Positions 35,571 to 47,915 of a stretch of 64,000 nucleotides of DNA are shown here, in pieces (the first letter of the stretch is position 1; each line of letters starts with the position of its first letter). The stretch lies in the NCBI GenBank assembly GCA_027605045.1, contig JAQFWX010000055.1, positions 124,001 through 188,000 on the forward strand, written 5' to 3'. Origin of the DNA: Phallus indusiatus. Taxonomy: Eukaryota > Basidiomycota > Agaricomycetes > Phallales > Phallaceae. The position numbers and the translations under genes were made by a program. The notes below the pieces were generated by a model, which made no database searches, was not told the origin of the DNA, and saw only the letters and a list, made by a program, of their open reading frames with translations.

Positions 35571-38500
35571 ATGAATGGTGAGCTAATTTTTCGTTTTCGA
35601 AGTACGTTTATCTTGAATTTATCCATAGACTACAGCATATTTGCTAGACATGAATTTGATCCAAATGACTACGCCAATGCTGTCCTTGCGGGCGAACCAT
35701 ACCCCAATGCCGAAGCCTCTGGCAGCAAAGTCACTGCGGTAGCAAAAACCTCGACAGCGACAGCGAATAACAGAGGCACAGGAATTGAACTACCAAAAGA
35801 AGATATTTCTCTCGCGCTGACAAAGCTGAATCTTGGAATTGATGATGTGGCGAAACAGCTTAGATCCGTGGTATGGTATTCCTCTCCACTCTCTCTGGCG
35901 ATTGTATTTGTAAACCGTTCCGAGAGCCGACCTTTTGTTTTCTTTTTTCATCTATAGGTCACGACCCATCATGAAACGCTATTAATCAGGACCGCTGAAA
36001 CATTGGAATTGCAACAGTATTTATCAGCCGTTCGACGTGGACTGACAGAAGTAACGCAGTCATTAGAAAGGTCAGTAAGTATACTCTATATCAAGGCGAA
36101 GAACCGCTTTGATCTCCTTCCTTTCAGACTTCGGCAAAAAATTCGCATACCTTATCAAACGTTGGAAGGACATGTAAATCGCTTACGAAGATTGCAGCTT
36201 GCATTAGATGTACTACGACGGACATCACGATTCGTGATTGTCGCTCGGAGACTGGAAATCCAAATGGGAGAGATAAATAAACAGCAGGAAACCAACAACA
36301 TTGAGGAGGGTAAGAAGAAGGGCACCCCGCGGAAAATGTCGACTGGTCCTGAAGAAGATGAATACGAGGGCGAGAATGAACGGAATTTGGCAAGAGCCGC
36401 GTTGAGTATTTCAGAACTTGGTGCGAAATGCTTCACAATTTCAGAAGAAACACTGTATTAACCAAAGCCGCATTTATCCAGTGTCATTACTAGAGGATTC
36501 GGCAGCTCAGCCTAGTTCGCCTATAGATCCCGACACAAAGTCAGAACCGGACTCTTCTGTGACAGAGCCTGATGCAATTCCTCTTCGCTCAATCAAGGTC
36601 GTCTTGTCATATATTCCATCCCTTGAAGCAGCACATGCAAAAGTAACATCTGAAATGGAGTCCATGGTCATGTCAGGATTAGCGACCACGGTAGGTTGAA
36701 GTCGGTGGAACACCCAGGTTGCAGCTTGCTGAAAACCTCTCTTAGAATAGATCATTGTTGGCTTCATCTCTTCAAACTGCCTTCAACCTAAGCCAACTAC
36801 CTCAACTTGTCCAGTCTCTTATAACGGACCTTACAGAGACAGTACAAACGCGAATCCAGTTCGCTTTCGATATCGCTCGGATATCCAAGGAGGCCAACCC
36901 CAAAGGTAGCACCCTGGTTGATTTTACGGTCTCTTTTTTTTTCTAAACCTTCTGTGCACAGAAACTTCTAGTTCGCAGGGCCTTATCTACAAGTCAAGAG
37001 TTCGGACAGAGCCGACGAACCTAACAGCACCGCAGTGGACATCCGCTCTATGGAGCCGACTAGAGACGCTGATAGAAGACCTTTCAAGCTGCTGCATAAA
37101 GGTCGCTTATAACACAATCCATCCTTGATATTTGTAAACTCAGATTCCTTGCAGGTATATGCCCTTGAGAAGGTATTAATCGCCAAAACGGATGCGACTT
37201 CCCAAAAACCCTTCCTTGACGAAGTGATGAAGGTTCTGGAAAACAAGCCCAGTGCAATATTTTGGACAGTAGTTTCTCGTTCAATAGAGAAACACTCTCT
37301 CGAAGCTAGCAAAAGTAAGTCTCATAGTGTCTAACTGGAGTCAATCTCATCATTCCCCGTTCTTTCAGACTCAAGCTTCCTTCAACAAACTCTTGGAGTA
37401 GGCTATCCTCGTCTCTTACGTCTGTTCCACGAGTTCTTCGCAAAAATTGCATTGCATACCGATACATCATATACTCCAACTTTCCAAAGTCCTGAAACTG
37501 TCCTCGTTCTTCGTTCCATCTCGCATTTTGAGTCTCTCTATATGTCACGCTCCCTCAACAGACTGAATGAATCTGTCGGTCAAGCTATGTCTGGTGGAAT
37601 TCGAGTACCACCTGGTATTGCCGAAGGTCTCGCCATCGCTCGGACTGTTGCCAATGAACTGGACTCGGCGAAGTTTGATCCATTACTCGTTAGATCAGTT
37701 GCTAAAAACGTCAATGTTACATTGGAGGGATTTGTGAATAGGGTTGACGCCATGGTTTGTTCATTGTCGTCCTTATTTTTCCGCTTGTTTGACATCTGCT
37801 TTATAAGGTTGTTCGAGATCGGAATGCAACGTCCATGCTCGGACCCTCTGCATCACCACAGCTCGTTCTAAATGCACAATTGATAGCTGCCCTGCACAGT
37901 TGCTGGACTCAAGTCGAGAAACTGAAAGACGAGCATCCTGATGTGGTTTACAACGTTTTCGAACCAAGTATACGCGTACGTTTTGTATTCCCTCTCTTTC
38001 TGCCTTTCCTATGTTGAACGTGGCGCTAGTTGATTCAACGCCTATGTGAACGGACATACGAGCCGCTGTTGCTTGTCATCCGCCGTGAAATAAGTTCTAT
38101 TATAGCTCGTCTTCATCACGTCGATTTTGGCAAATCACTGGAAACTGCACAACCCGGTATGGGAGGTGCCAGTGCTTATATGAAAGAACTAGTGGAAAAA
38201 CTTTCGTTCATCCGGAAAGAAATCCTCAACAGATTCAGTTTGGGTGAGATATCGCATAACTGGTATGTCACGTTAGTCTCTTTTTCGAGGGTCTGAAAAA
38301 GAATTCTCAATACAGGACGCTGAGCTTTGTTAAGCATGCGCTGAAAACATTCGTTTTTCATGTTTCAATCGTCAAACCCTTGAGTGAAGGTGGCAAACTG
38401 CAGCTAACGACAGACATGGCTGAACTTGAATTTGCTTTGAACGCTTTTGCTGTGGAACAAGGCCAAAAATCAACCAAGTTAGAAGCAGTCGGTGCCGAGT

Positions 38501-38883
38501 ATCGAGCTTTGCGTAGGTTAAGGTAAGAGCGCCGACAGTGTACCTCTAAAAAAGGATGCCAAATTTATTCTCAACTTCGCAGACCTCTTCTGTTCCTCGA
38601 CAACGCTCATCTTGCAACTCCTGGATCCACTGCTGACCTTCCACCTCTGATTGTGTTGCATCATATTCTGGTTCGATCGCCTATACCATTGCCTTATACC
38701 ATACACGGCTGGCATGAAGCTGAATATATCCGCTGGGTGGAAGAACACACTGAAGAAGAATCTTTGACGCTGATAGAAAGCGGGCTGGTTCACTGGGAAA
38801 AGACGCATGAAGGAGAAAGTGGTGGAGAAGAGTATTTAAATCTCGCGTGGACGGTGCTTAAACACGCCAAGCGCGTTTCTTAG
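35571..38883 (+). CDS. COG5: Conserved oligomeric Golgi complex subunit 5 (COG5)
   Basis: The start codon lies in a 7-nt exon (ATGAATG, 35571-35577). A 51-nt intron leads to DYSIFARHEFDPNDYANAV, the usual COG5 opening. Then come LAGEPYPNAEA, KEDISLALTKLNLGIDDVAKQ, VTTHHETLLIRTAETLELQQ, LRQKIRIPYQTLEGHVNRLR, and DVLRRTSRFVIVARRLEIQM. An acidic linker (PEEDEYEGENE) precedes LARAALSISELG. The C-terminal helical rods include RTYEPLLLVIRREISSII and YRALRRLRPLLFL, ending KHAKRVS. Helical bundles of this kind tether intra-Golgi retrograde vesicles together with COG6-8 in lobe B. About twelve short introns. The call is firm. Confidence 0.92.
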
Positions 38884-39041
38884 ATAATCAATATATACTC
38901 AAATACAAATTTTACGTGAGAGGATTTTTATTTTTAGGTTCCCACCGAGTCAAAAGCATCTTTGCGCGTTTAAACTTTTTGAGCTAATTCCTGCTCTGAA
39001 TATCTCTTCACTGTTAGGAAGTGGGCTCTCTTGCAGCAGAA

Positions 39042-40332
39042 ATGTTATCGCGTTTTCGTGTGCCGTTAACGCGACTCTCTGCATCTGCGAGACCGTTCTC
39101 GGTGTCGGTGTACAGAGGTCAAGGGCCCCAAGTCCCCAAACCACCCCGGGGTGTAGATGACTCGACTTCAGCTTTGGATTACAAGCAGTCTCACAGAATG
39201 AGACCTCCACCGTTACCGGTTCTTGATTTGCCAAGGGAAATCACTGCTGAAGAGGCCGTATCGAATATTTTATATAATACCCCTCCACCGAGTTTGCAGC
39301 CTTACAAGCGGTATATACATTCTATGCACTTTGTACATCCTACCTTTTGCTGACATCGGTTTTTCTCTGTCATTTTGCTAGCCATATCTTGAATTGTTTG
39401 GTGCAGAATGAACCTGGTGTATTGTCTCGTGTATCGGGTATTCTGGCTGGACGAGGATTCAACATCGACTCTTTGGTAGTCTGTCAAACAGAAATAAAAG
39501 ACCTCAGTCGCATGTGCATCGTTTTGAGCGGTCAAGATGGTGTTGTTGAACAGGCTCGAAGACAACTCGAAGATCTTGTAAGTACGCCTCTACTCGTCCC
39601 TAATCGGAGTTCTGACGTGGCATATACAACAACGTACTGTCATGCTGAACACAGGTTCCCGTCTGGGCCGTTTTGGATTATACCGACACCAAACTCATCT
39701 CTCGCGAACTTTTACTGGTCAAAGTGTCCATTTTAGGACCCGAATATCTTGAAGATCAATTAGCAGGTGGACCTTCCCATTCCCCACGCACCGAACGATG
39801 GTCCGGCTCCTCCTCCTCCTCCTCATCCCCATCCCTTTCTCAACAAAACAACACCGAATCCGATGTTGAAAATTCTAAAAAGGCATTAGCCCAATCATTT
39901 GAAAACTCAGGCCATCCATCTCAAGCGCGTCCTCCGGCTTCTTTAACGTACCACTCAACAGAAACAATCTCACCATCTGAGCTGCTCCGTCGGAAACATC
40001 AGCATCTACAGTCTATTTCCAATCTTGCGAGCCAATTTGGTGGGAAGTTGGTTGATGTCAGTGAGAATAGCGTTATTGTCGAGTTGGCGGGAAAAACGAG
40101 TAGAGTGGAGGCTTTCTTGAAGTTGGTTCAGCCGTTTGGTGTTCTTGAGAGTGCTCGAACAGGTGCGCGCTGGTTTGTTTCCTTTTCTGTTTCCTACCTT
40201 TTCTTACCAATCCATTTCCATTATTCGTTAGGGCTTATGGTCATGCCTCGTACCCCTATCTCCGTCGACGCAGAAGAAACGGATAGACAAGGATCCGATG
40301 CGGTCGACGCAACTCTGCTCCCACCCGGTTAA
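39042..40332 (+). CDS. ILV6: Acetolactate synthase regulatory (small) subunit ILV6
   Basis: Starts MLSRFRVPLTRLSASARPFSV, an Arg/Ser-rich mitochondrial presequence. Three short introns were joined. The first ACT domain is RHILNCLVQNEPGVLSRVSG, ILAGRGFNIDSLVVCQTE, then SRMCIVLSGQD and PVWAVLDYTDTKLISREL. A low-complexity insertion of about 80-90 residues, with runs of Ser and Gln, separates it from the C-terminal domain HLQSISNLASQFGGKLVDVS, VIVELAGKTSRVEAFLKL and QPFGVLESARTGLMVMPRTP. The subunit activates acetolactate synthase (Ilv2) and confers valine feedback inhibition in branched-chain amino-acid synthesis. Fungal ILV6 proteins carry an insertion here compared with bacterial IlvN; this one looks long and Ser-rich. 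Confidence 0.93.
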
Positions 40333-40694
40333 TGTTAACATTAAACCGTACATTATATATATTATTGTTGCGCGATTAAGAAACGAAAAATACATAGCAA
40401 AAAAGCATTAGCATGAATAGTAATGATATTCCATCCTTGTGACAAAAACTTTCCAACGTGGCAATATGAATTAAACTCAAAACTTTCGGCCTGGTGAACA
40501 AACAATAAGGAAGAAGAAAAGAAAGCCCAAATCATCCGATTCCTTCCGAGAGACTAAACATGAAAATAAATGCAAATAAAGGAGAAATAATGTTGCAAAA
40601 AGAAAAGAAAAACTATTGCATAAAGAATACATCCACCTTTGAATAAATTAGTCCGATGCAAATTGGGAGAGGGGGTATTGAAAAAATTAGGGTA
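40333..40694. other. Convergent intergenic region ILV6 / PDK1-like kinase
   Basis: 362 bp between two stop codons, rich in A runs. It should hold both 3' ends. No gene was seen. Confidence 0.5.
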
Positions 40695-43209
40695 TCATAT
40701 CGGCGAACGTGTACGCTCCGGTATGATGGTACGATTCATATAGTTCATTCCATTGTCCACAGGTATAACAGATTCGATTTCTTTAATCCAACGATTAGCC
40801 AGTGTGGTATCCTCCGTCGCATAATAATAAGTCTTCAAAGGCTAAAAAGTCAAAAAAACACCCCCCTCGTCAGTAAAAAAAGGAAAAGGGGGGAACAAGA
40901 AAATAAATGAAGAACTCAACAGTTTGAATACAAAAACCTTGTTCAGTCTTCTCAACACCAACCAGAACACCAAACGCACCGCCTCTGGATCCGAGAAGCA
41001 CTTCATCTTTCATTACAACCTCGCCATCTTTCTCTTTCAGGCACACCAACCGCATTTTAGTTAACACGAGAAGCCGGAGTTTGACTTTGCCCTTAATAAT
41101 CCCTTTATCACGTCCGGTCGCAGACACAGATGACATGATTTGTCTCGGAAGTGACAGTTTGCCGCTCGCGTTCCCTTTATGAACGCAAGAAGAAAAGACA
41201 ACTGTTTCGCTAGGTCGGAGGAGAGATGTCCAGCGCTGTGGGTCGTTGAGAAAAGTGAGGGAAGAAAGTTTTGTGGTTGTTGATGATCTTCTGGATCGCG
41301 AAGTCAGGGAAAAGGTTTCAAGCAGGCCGCTTAGACGTCGGGCTGGAGTGCTGGGTATTGAGGAAGGAGGGCTGATAAAGCGCGGGGTTGGGACTGAATC
41401 GGAATCCGAGCTCTAAAAGTTATCATCAAGATCATGATAATCAGCCAGACATACGACAAATGGAAGGAGCGGAAAGAGAAAAAAAACTTACATCACCATC
41501 ACTTTCGATGAGAGCGCTGCTGCCGTTGATATTCGGATTTCTATCCTCGACAGAAGTGTTCTCACTCCTATTATTCCAGGAAGGGAACGCGCGTCTCCAT
41601 TCGGCCGCATAATCTTCTACCACGTTCTGCTTCTGCTGCTTCTGTAGTTCTTCAGATTCCAGATTCACATCTTCGGTCGACTCTGTCACTACCAATCCCG
41701 CTTCGAGAGGTGGAGTCGGATCTGTCCATAACGTCGCCCACGAAACGGAGTTGAAGAAAGGATGTGCCCGCAGCGCGTCCAAGTCGTTTGGACTACCGGG
41801 ACGACCGGCTCCAAGACGTGTTTCTGGTTCAAGAGTCTGGTTCTTGACACTTAGTATAGTGGTGTGGTTAGACGCTGTTGATCACTGACAAGAAATTTCT
41901 GCACGAGGTCTCGCGCTGGACCATCGAAACTATAGGGAAAATCATATTTCAGCGCCTTGATGTTAATCCACATCAAATAGTGGGTGACTCCTTGGAAAGG
42001 TAGCTGTCCACAAATCATTTGATAAAGTATACATCCTATGGCCCAAAAATCAGAGCTGTAGTTGAATATTTAGTTTTAGGTTATTACGGGAAAAGCGGGA
42101 ATACGTAATGCATTACCTTTTGCACGTCACTCGGCTGACCAAAAGTTCCGGAGGTGTAAATTGAGGAGAACACAGCCATGAACTAGACTTGTCATCTGAC
42201 TCGGTTCAATTAATAGACAGACCCCATTGATGTAGTCCAAATGGCCTCTTACCTTCCTTATCAAGGTCATAAAGTTTTGCGCTGCCAAAATCGACTAGTT
42301 TTATGCGCATATGCTCGTCCAACATGATGTTTTCAGGTTTCAGATCGCGATGAACAACGCCTTTTGAATGCATCCATGCCACGGCGTCGATTATCTGAGC
42401 TGTAAAGACTCTCGAGCATGCAGTAGACAGCGAGCCAAGGCGACTGATCCAAAATAGTAGACTGTTATTTGGAACCAAATCTAAGATGAAATCTAAAGCG
42501 TGAAAAAATAGTCGGTGACCAAAGAATAAATTGCAAGTTAATTGACACTGACACCAACTCCACTGGTCTTGAAATTTCCAATACAGTTTCACAATGCCGG
42601 GATGCTGTCCATTGGCGAGATGGGTCAGTGTATTTCGTTCTATAGCGGCAATTTTAGTCAAATTTCTCCGGACGAGCGGCTCCTTGTCGATTATTTTGAC
42701 GGCATAAGCTTTTTGGGTTGGAGGGTATAATGCACTCATGACCTACTCGGACATTAATCATCTCCGTCAATCGATGGAGAACATGGAGCTTAACTGACCG
42801 TGGAGTACGACCCTTCGCCCAAGACCTCTCCAAACTCGAAATCGTCTCTATTTACTCGGGGACCAGGGGTGACACTTCTCGCTGCTTTTCTCATGATAGG
42901 ACTTTGTGTTTCGTTGCGGGTAGGGAATGCATTGCCAGAGCCAGAGCCAAGGCCAGAGCTAGGGGGTGCTTGGATAGTGGTTTTACGCGTCCGCTGAAAT
43001 GATCTTGGAGATGAAAATGTCCGGACACGACTAGCTTGTGGATTGTTGAGGAGGAGGGAGGAGGATGAGCTGTTACTTGATGACGAGGAGATCACGGAAG
43101 CATTCCGGCTGAGGGCAATGAGCGCTGCGACGGAAGTCGAAGAGGCTGTTGTCGACGATGACAACGACGCGGATGACGCGGAGAACGAGTCTACCTCGAC
43201 GGTGGACAT
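40695..43209 (-). CDS. PDK1-type AGC protein kinase with C-terminal PH domain (Pkh/PDPK1 family)
   Basis: Starts MSTVEVDSFSASSASLSSST at 43209 with a long Ser-rich N-terminus. The kinase domain has FEFGEVLGEGSYSTV (Gly loop), KAYAVKIIDKE (VAIK Lys), VVHRDLKPENIMLD, LVDFGSAKLYDLD, PPELL (APE equivalent) and DFWAIGCILYQMICGQLPF. The linker continues through PFFNSVSWATLW. The PH domain covers ETVVFSSCVHKGNASGKLS through LLVLTKMRLVCLKEKDGEVV to the last exon: after a GTTGAG donor near 40920 the exon reads PLKTYYYATEDTTLANRWI, KEIESVIPV, ending ERTRSPI. PDK1 phosphorylates the activation loop of other AGC kinases at membranes rich in phosphoinositides or sphingoid-base signals. The activation segment reads SWLCSPQFTPPELL where PDK1 proteins usually have SFVGTAQYVSPELL. 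Confidence 0.88.
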
Positions 43210-45586
43210 CGAAGATAGCGGATCTCAAGGGAGAGAAAGTCAAAGACAGCGTTCATAACAGACGCTATGTATATCACGGCCTGGGGATCTAGACAATCCA
43301 GTTCGGACTCCGACGCTCCGGCAAGCGATGCTCTCTCGGATTCCGTGTTGAACAGCGCTGCCGACTCGCATGGTAAATTCTCAAGTTTCTTGCGAGACGA
43401 CGATTAAATATCCGGTCGGATGACTAATTTATTTTTATTGAACTGTATCGGTAAAAATGAACGTCGAAGAGTTCATACGGCGAAGTAAATTTGCAGTTTC
43501 TCTTCTCTTCGCCAATCACAAGCGTACCAATGGCCCAAGAAAATAGAAAACTGCTTATCGCGCGCTGCGTGCACAAGTGTGGGGAAAATTTAAAATTACA
43601 CGACCCGTTGCTAGTGCGTCCCCAAATCTCCTCCACAGCCCTTTTTTGGGAACCAGTACTGCGGCCTATCTTAACGAGTAAAGCACTGGCTGATCATGCC
43701 AATCACGTCACGAGAAACCACAGAGCCAACGCGATTCCGACGATTGAATTGCTTCAAGGGCCCGTTTAAATTTTCTGGGCTCGGAAAGGCCTCCAAGACA
43801 CTTCTGCAATCTTGAACATCCACCATCACACCAGAGATGATATGAACGCGCAAAAGCACTAGGTTCACGTGCCTCTTAGATGAACCGAGGTCGACACTCT
43901 TCGCTTTCTAGGCATGAAAGAGCAGTGGTTTTCGTTATGAAGCGTTCCCGTACTGGATCAACTGCCCTGATTGCCGTGATTATGTTTTGTCTAATGAACA
44001 GACTATATGGGTCGCCTCCCTCGGCGACTCTGAAGGATGTGAGTCCCTGTTCTCTACCCAATGAAGCAGGTAATAATATTGCCAACGTTAGATCTCGGCC
44101 GTGTTATCGATAATCCCTGGCTGCGACCCCTCTGATCCAGGAAGAACATCCCAATGACCTAAATTTTTACCATCGAGTTAAAGGGCTGCGAGCTAAGCAT
44201 GTAGTATGGAACTACGTCGCAATATTAGATCCCTGGGCTTTCATTTATTTATATAATTTTCGGCTCTCGGAGATGCCATATTCAAAGCCAAAGCACCTCT
44301 CGATCTTGCCTACGTGGGGTAGGCCAATTCCTCAAAAAATTGTGAACGAATCGGCCAAAACAGGGCACATCACTTCTCATTTATCTTCTAACGTGCGTTT
44401 CACTACCCAAAAGGAGACGTTTTTGTTTTCCGCTTCCGACGGACTGCGGTCATCATTCGAAGAATAAGGAATATTACCTGCCGAGCAGGCGGGAAAATGA
44501 TTGTCTCTCGTGGTTGGACTGTAAGGCCTTGAGACGCTATTATTTTGTATGTAAAAAGGCCGTAGGCCACTCATTCATACCCTCTTCAAACATTGATAAT
44601 TTTGCTGATCGTGTAATTCGTAGCATTTCATTCGGTCCAGATGATCTTTGCATAGTCAAGAAGCGGGTTTTATATACTAAATCATGGACTCTGGTGCTGA
44701 GCGCTGCGTACTGTGTACTTGAGTGTCTAGACCGTCCATCGATCAATCGATTATCCCCGCCGTAGCGCGACCGAGCCTGTTGGTTCTCCTTCCCACAGGG
44801 CTTCTCCTCCTGTGTGCCACATCAGCAACGATGCGTCTGACGAGGCTGGATGTTGTTCAACGGTTCTTTTTTACTCTCATGGTATCCCGAAGAAACACGT
44901 GGGGTCACCTCCTGGCGCGCCACTCTCATAGCATAAGTATGGTCCTTATTTTGAGTGTATGCGCTCATTTTCTAGCTAGACGATATTCCTGGTACGACTT
45001 AATACTCCATCCAGTTAGCTACATAGCAGAATAATAATAATCCAAAACGCACGCCGGCGGCGCCGAAAAGAATCTTTTTAAATTACGCGATCGTTGAGAA
45101 ATTGACACGGATATGCACTAATAATGGCAAGTTTTGTCTATTATTACTTTGCTCTGACGATAACAGCGCTACCTTTAGCTGTTTATGGGTGAAATTGGGA
45201 TGCTAATACATAGCACCATATGCGTTTTGAGGTTGTTCATATTTAATCAGTGATAATTCCATAGTTCCCAGTAAATTATACCGTGACGGATCTTCTTTCA
45301 AATTCGGAGATGGCGGGTCGGAAGTGGATTGGCTGCCTTGTGAAAGGTATGTACCTTGGTGGTACTCCGCTCGTTCTTTGTTTCCATATTATGCACTAGG
45401 TGCTACTAAGCCATACCAAACCAGACTCCACATAAGTTGAATCGAGCGTTGCATGATTCCCAAGCGGCGCTGATACCTTTTCATTGTATATAGTGCGAAT
45501 TCACAGGTTCAACATATATAAACCTGGCCTCAGCCCGAATTCCAAGGCCAGCTACTCACTTCCAATTAAATGATCCCAACACTACC
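43210..45586. other. Gene-poor region between PDK1-like kinase and P450 3
   Basis: About 2.4 kb without a supported gene. It contains the kinase promoter, one copy of a degenerate repeat (43905-44200) and, from about 44800, the outer part of the inverted duplication, which includes the promoter of P450 3. A TATA-like catatataaa lies at 45517-45526, about 60 bp before the P450 start. Short open frames show no recognisable product. Confidence 0.5.
43905..44200 (+). repeat. Degenerate repeat R, copy 1 (gene remnant)
   Basis: Similar in direct orientation to 48058-48385. Shared stretches include ctaggca(t/c)gaaagagcag, tactggatcaactgccctga, tctgaaggatgt and gaagaacatccaaatga-like sequence. Both copies can be read as pieces of the same protein (STALIA, then QEEHPND), with stops and gaps, so this looks like a decayed coding copy and not a functional gene. 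Confidence 0.6.
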
Positions 45587-47915
45587 ATGGCAATGAGAAC
45601 CTTACTCAAACCCATCTCACTCCCAACTGTTCCCGGCTTCGTCTTTGTCATCTTTTTATTACACCTTTATTTGCGGAAACGCATTCCGAAAGGTTAGTTC
45701 TCGTTGAATCAGGCTTTGATTTCCAAGAAGGAAAGAGCTTTTCTTGAATTCTCATGATCATATTAGGGTATAGACTACCCCCAGGCCCACCACCGCACTT
45801 CCTGTTCAGAAATATACGAGATTTGCCTGTAAAACAGGAATGGAAAGTCTACGAGAAATGGGCGAAAACATACGGTTCGTTGTCCAGGCTGTTGTCATCA
45901 TCACTTCCATACGCACATTCACCAACGATGTTATGGTAGGTGACCTGGTGTATCTAGATCTTTATGGCACTTCGCTCCTCTACGTCAATTCTTTTAAACT
46001 AGCGACCGAGCTAATGGATCAACGAGGGGCGATATATTCTAATCGTGTCAAATTGATTATGTTTTCCGACCTGTAAGCACTAGAGAGGGCTAGCGTGAAG
46101 TTCAGTCAAGCTGATTTTCCGATCGTCGAGTGCGAAATTTGATTGGAACATGGCTTTGATGCAGCCCGACTCAGATGATTGGAAGGAGCGTCGTCGATAT
46201 TTTGCTAAGGCTATAGGAAAAGATGTGATCGGTAAATACCAGGATGTCTGGGAAAATAACACGAGGTAAATACGATTACTTATTTAAGCTCCTTTTTTTT
46301 TACCATGTTTTATTTTTAGGAAATTGCTCCGACGTCTTCACCAATCCCCTCATTTATTTTTAGAGCATATACGATATATTATAGGCGCAGATGTCATGGA
46401 GGTATGTGAGCAATTTATATTTTTGCACAACTTGGGTTTTTGTTTTTACACTCTTTATACAAGTTTACGTACGGAATTGAGATTCATGCTAAGGACGACC
46501 CATTTCTAGCTGTGTCTGAAGAAGTGATGAAGCACATGAATCAACTGTTGAAGCCCGGATCTTTCCTGGTCGAAGTCCTTCCGTTTCGTACGCGGTCTTT
46601 GCTTTATCTATAATGGTTCCTTTTTCGACTAACACTGCTCTTTCGGGTTGGACAGTCAAATACATTCCAACTTGGTTCCCTGGTGCAGGTTTCAAACGAG
46701 TCGCAAATGAATTCAGACTTGGATCTATTATTATGCGCAACAAGCCATTCGAACTTGCGAAAAGTCTTTTGGTAATTATTAACTCTATCAATATAATCCT
46801 TACCCCGATCGGTTACACTTATTTCATGTGTAGGACTTAGGTAAAGCAGTGCGACCCTCTGTTGTCACCGAGCTACTTCAAAACAACTCGGACGGTTTTA
46901 AACAACACGGTTCAAGTGTCTCGAATGAAAAGTTTGAAGAGACAATAAAATCAACTGCAGGGGACATTTACATGGCTGCTATCGATACTGTAAGTTGTAG
47001 CGACCTTTTTCGCCTTTGCCTTCAGGTTAAGATTAAACTAAACGACTTTCACAAACAGACCGAAGCTGTTATACAAGTATTCTTCATGGCTATGGTCCTT
47101 TACCCAGAAGCACAAAGAAAGGCTCAAACAGAATTGAACCAAATCATTGGATCAGAAGCATTACCGTCGCTCCGGGATAGACCCAACTTGCCATACATGA
47201 ATGCTTTATACAAAGAGGTTTTGCGATGGCATCCTGTCGCCCCTGCGGGTGTACCGCATGTCTTAGCGCGAGATGACTTATTTGGCGATTATTTTATCCC
47301 AAAAGGGACTATGGTCATGCCCAACATATGGTACGTTCCCCCTCGCGTATACTTTTGTTTAGCAAACATTTAACGGACGTTGTTTTTTAGGTCCATTTCA
47401 CGTTCTAGAGATGCGTTTGGAGAAAACACTGATGAATTCCGCCCAGAAAGATTTCTTGAGCAAGAAGCGATTCTGGATCCCGAGATGGTCTTTGGATTTG
47501 GAAGAAGGTTTGTTTATCATGGATTGTTATGCTTCGCTTGAAGGAGACTAACTAAACAATAATTTTCCTGTAAATTAAAGAGTTTGCCCTGGTCGTTATA
47601 TTGCCGAGGACATAGTGTTTATAACAATATCCTCAATATTGCACACTTTCAATATTTTGCCTTATGAAACCGAGACTGGCCAACTGGAATTTCCAGATGT
47701 AGACGCGTTTGAACCAGGTACTCTTTCGTGAGTCTACTACGCGCGTCGCGAACAGTGATGGGTCTATTTTTGCTCATTCCATTTTTGTTGATCTGATAGA
47801 CGTCCGCAACCTTTCAAATGTCGGATAATACCAAGATCAAACGGTTTTGGGAACACATAAGGCTTGATTGACTATTTATTTGATTCTTTGACTAACGACG
47901 CTTTGGCGGTGTAGG
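44800..47915 (+). repeat. Inverted duplication, left arm (contains P450 3)
   Basis: Matches the reverse complement of about 49057-52110 throughout exons, introns and about 780 bp of upstream DNA. By eye, coding parts are about 90% identical and flanks lower. Matching landmarks: tggtccttatt at 44940, aatactccatcca at 45001, gtggattgg at 45322, all found in reverse in the right arm. Similarity stops near 47915, just after gactaacgacg. Confidence 0.8.
45587..47860 (+). CDS. Cytochrome P450 (3 of 6), left copy of inverted pair
   Basis: Starts MAMRTLLKPISLPTVPGFVF with a membrane anchor and basic LRKRIPKG, then YRLPPGPPPHFL. Exons continue DLVYLDLYGTSLLYVN, ELMDQRGAIYSNR, DWKERRRYFAKAIGKDVIG, TYGIEIHAKDDPF, VKYIPTWFPGAGFKRVA, I-helix IYMAAIDTTEAVIQVFF, K-helix LYKEVLRWHPVAPAGVPHV, TDEFRPERFLE and heme loop FGFGRRVCPGR. 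The final intron (donor at about 47727) joins GTLS to RPQPFKCRIIPRS, ending NGFGNT. The second intron uses a GTTCGT donor, as in the other copy. No stop or frameshift was found, so the gene looks functional. Family and intron positions match the other P450s here. Confidence 0.87.

Noticed and set aside
43043..43258. Acidic open frame antisense to the start of the PDK1-like kinase
   Set aside because: It mirrors the Ser-rich N-terminus of the kinase (Ser codons read as acidic or small residues on the other strand).
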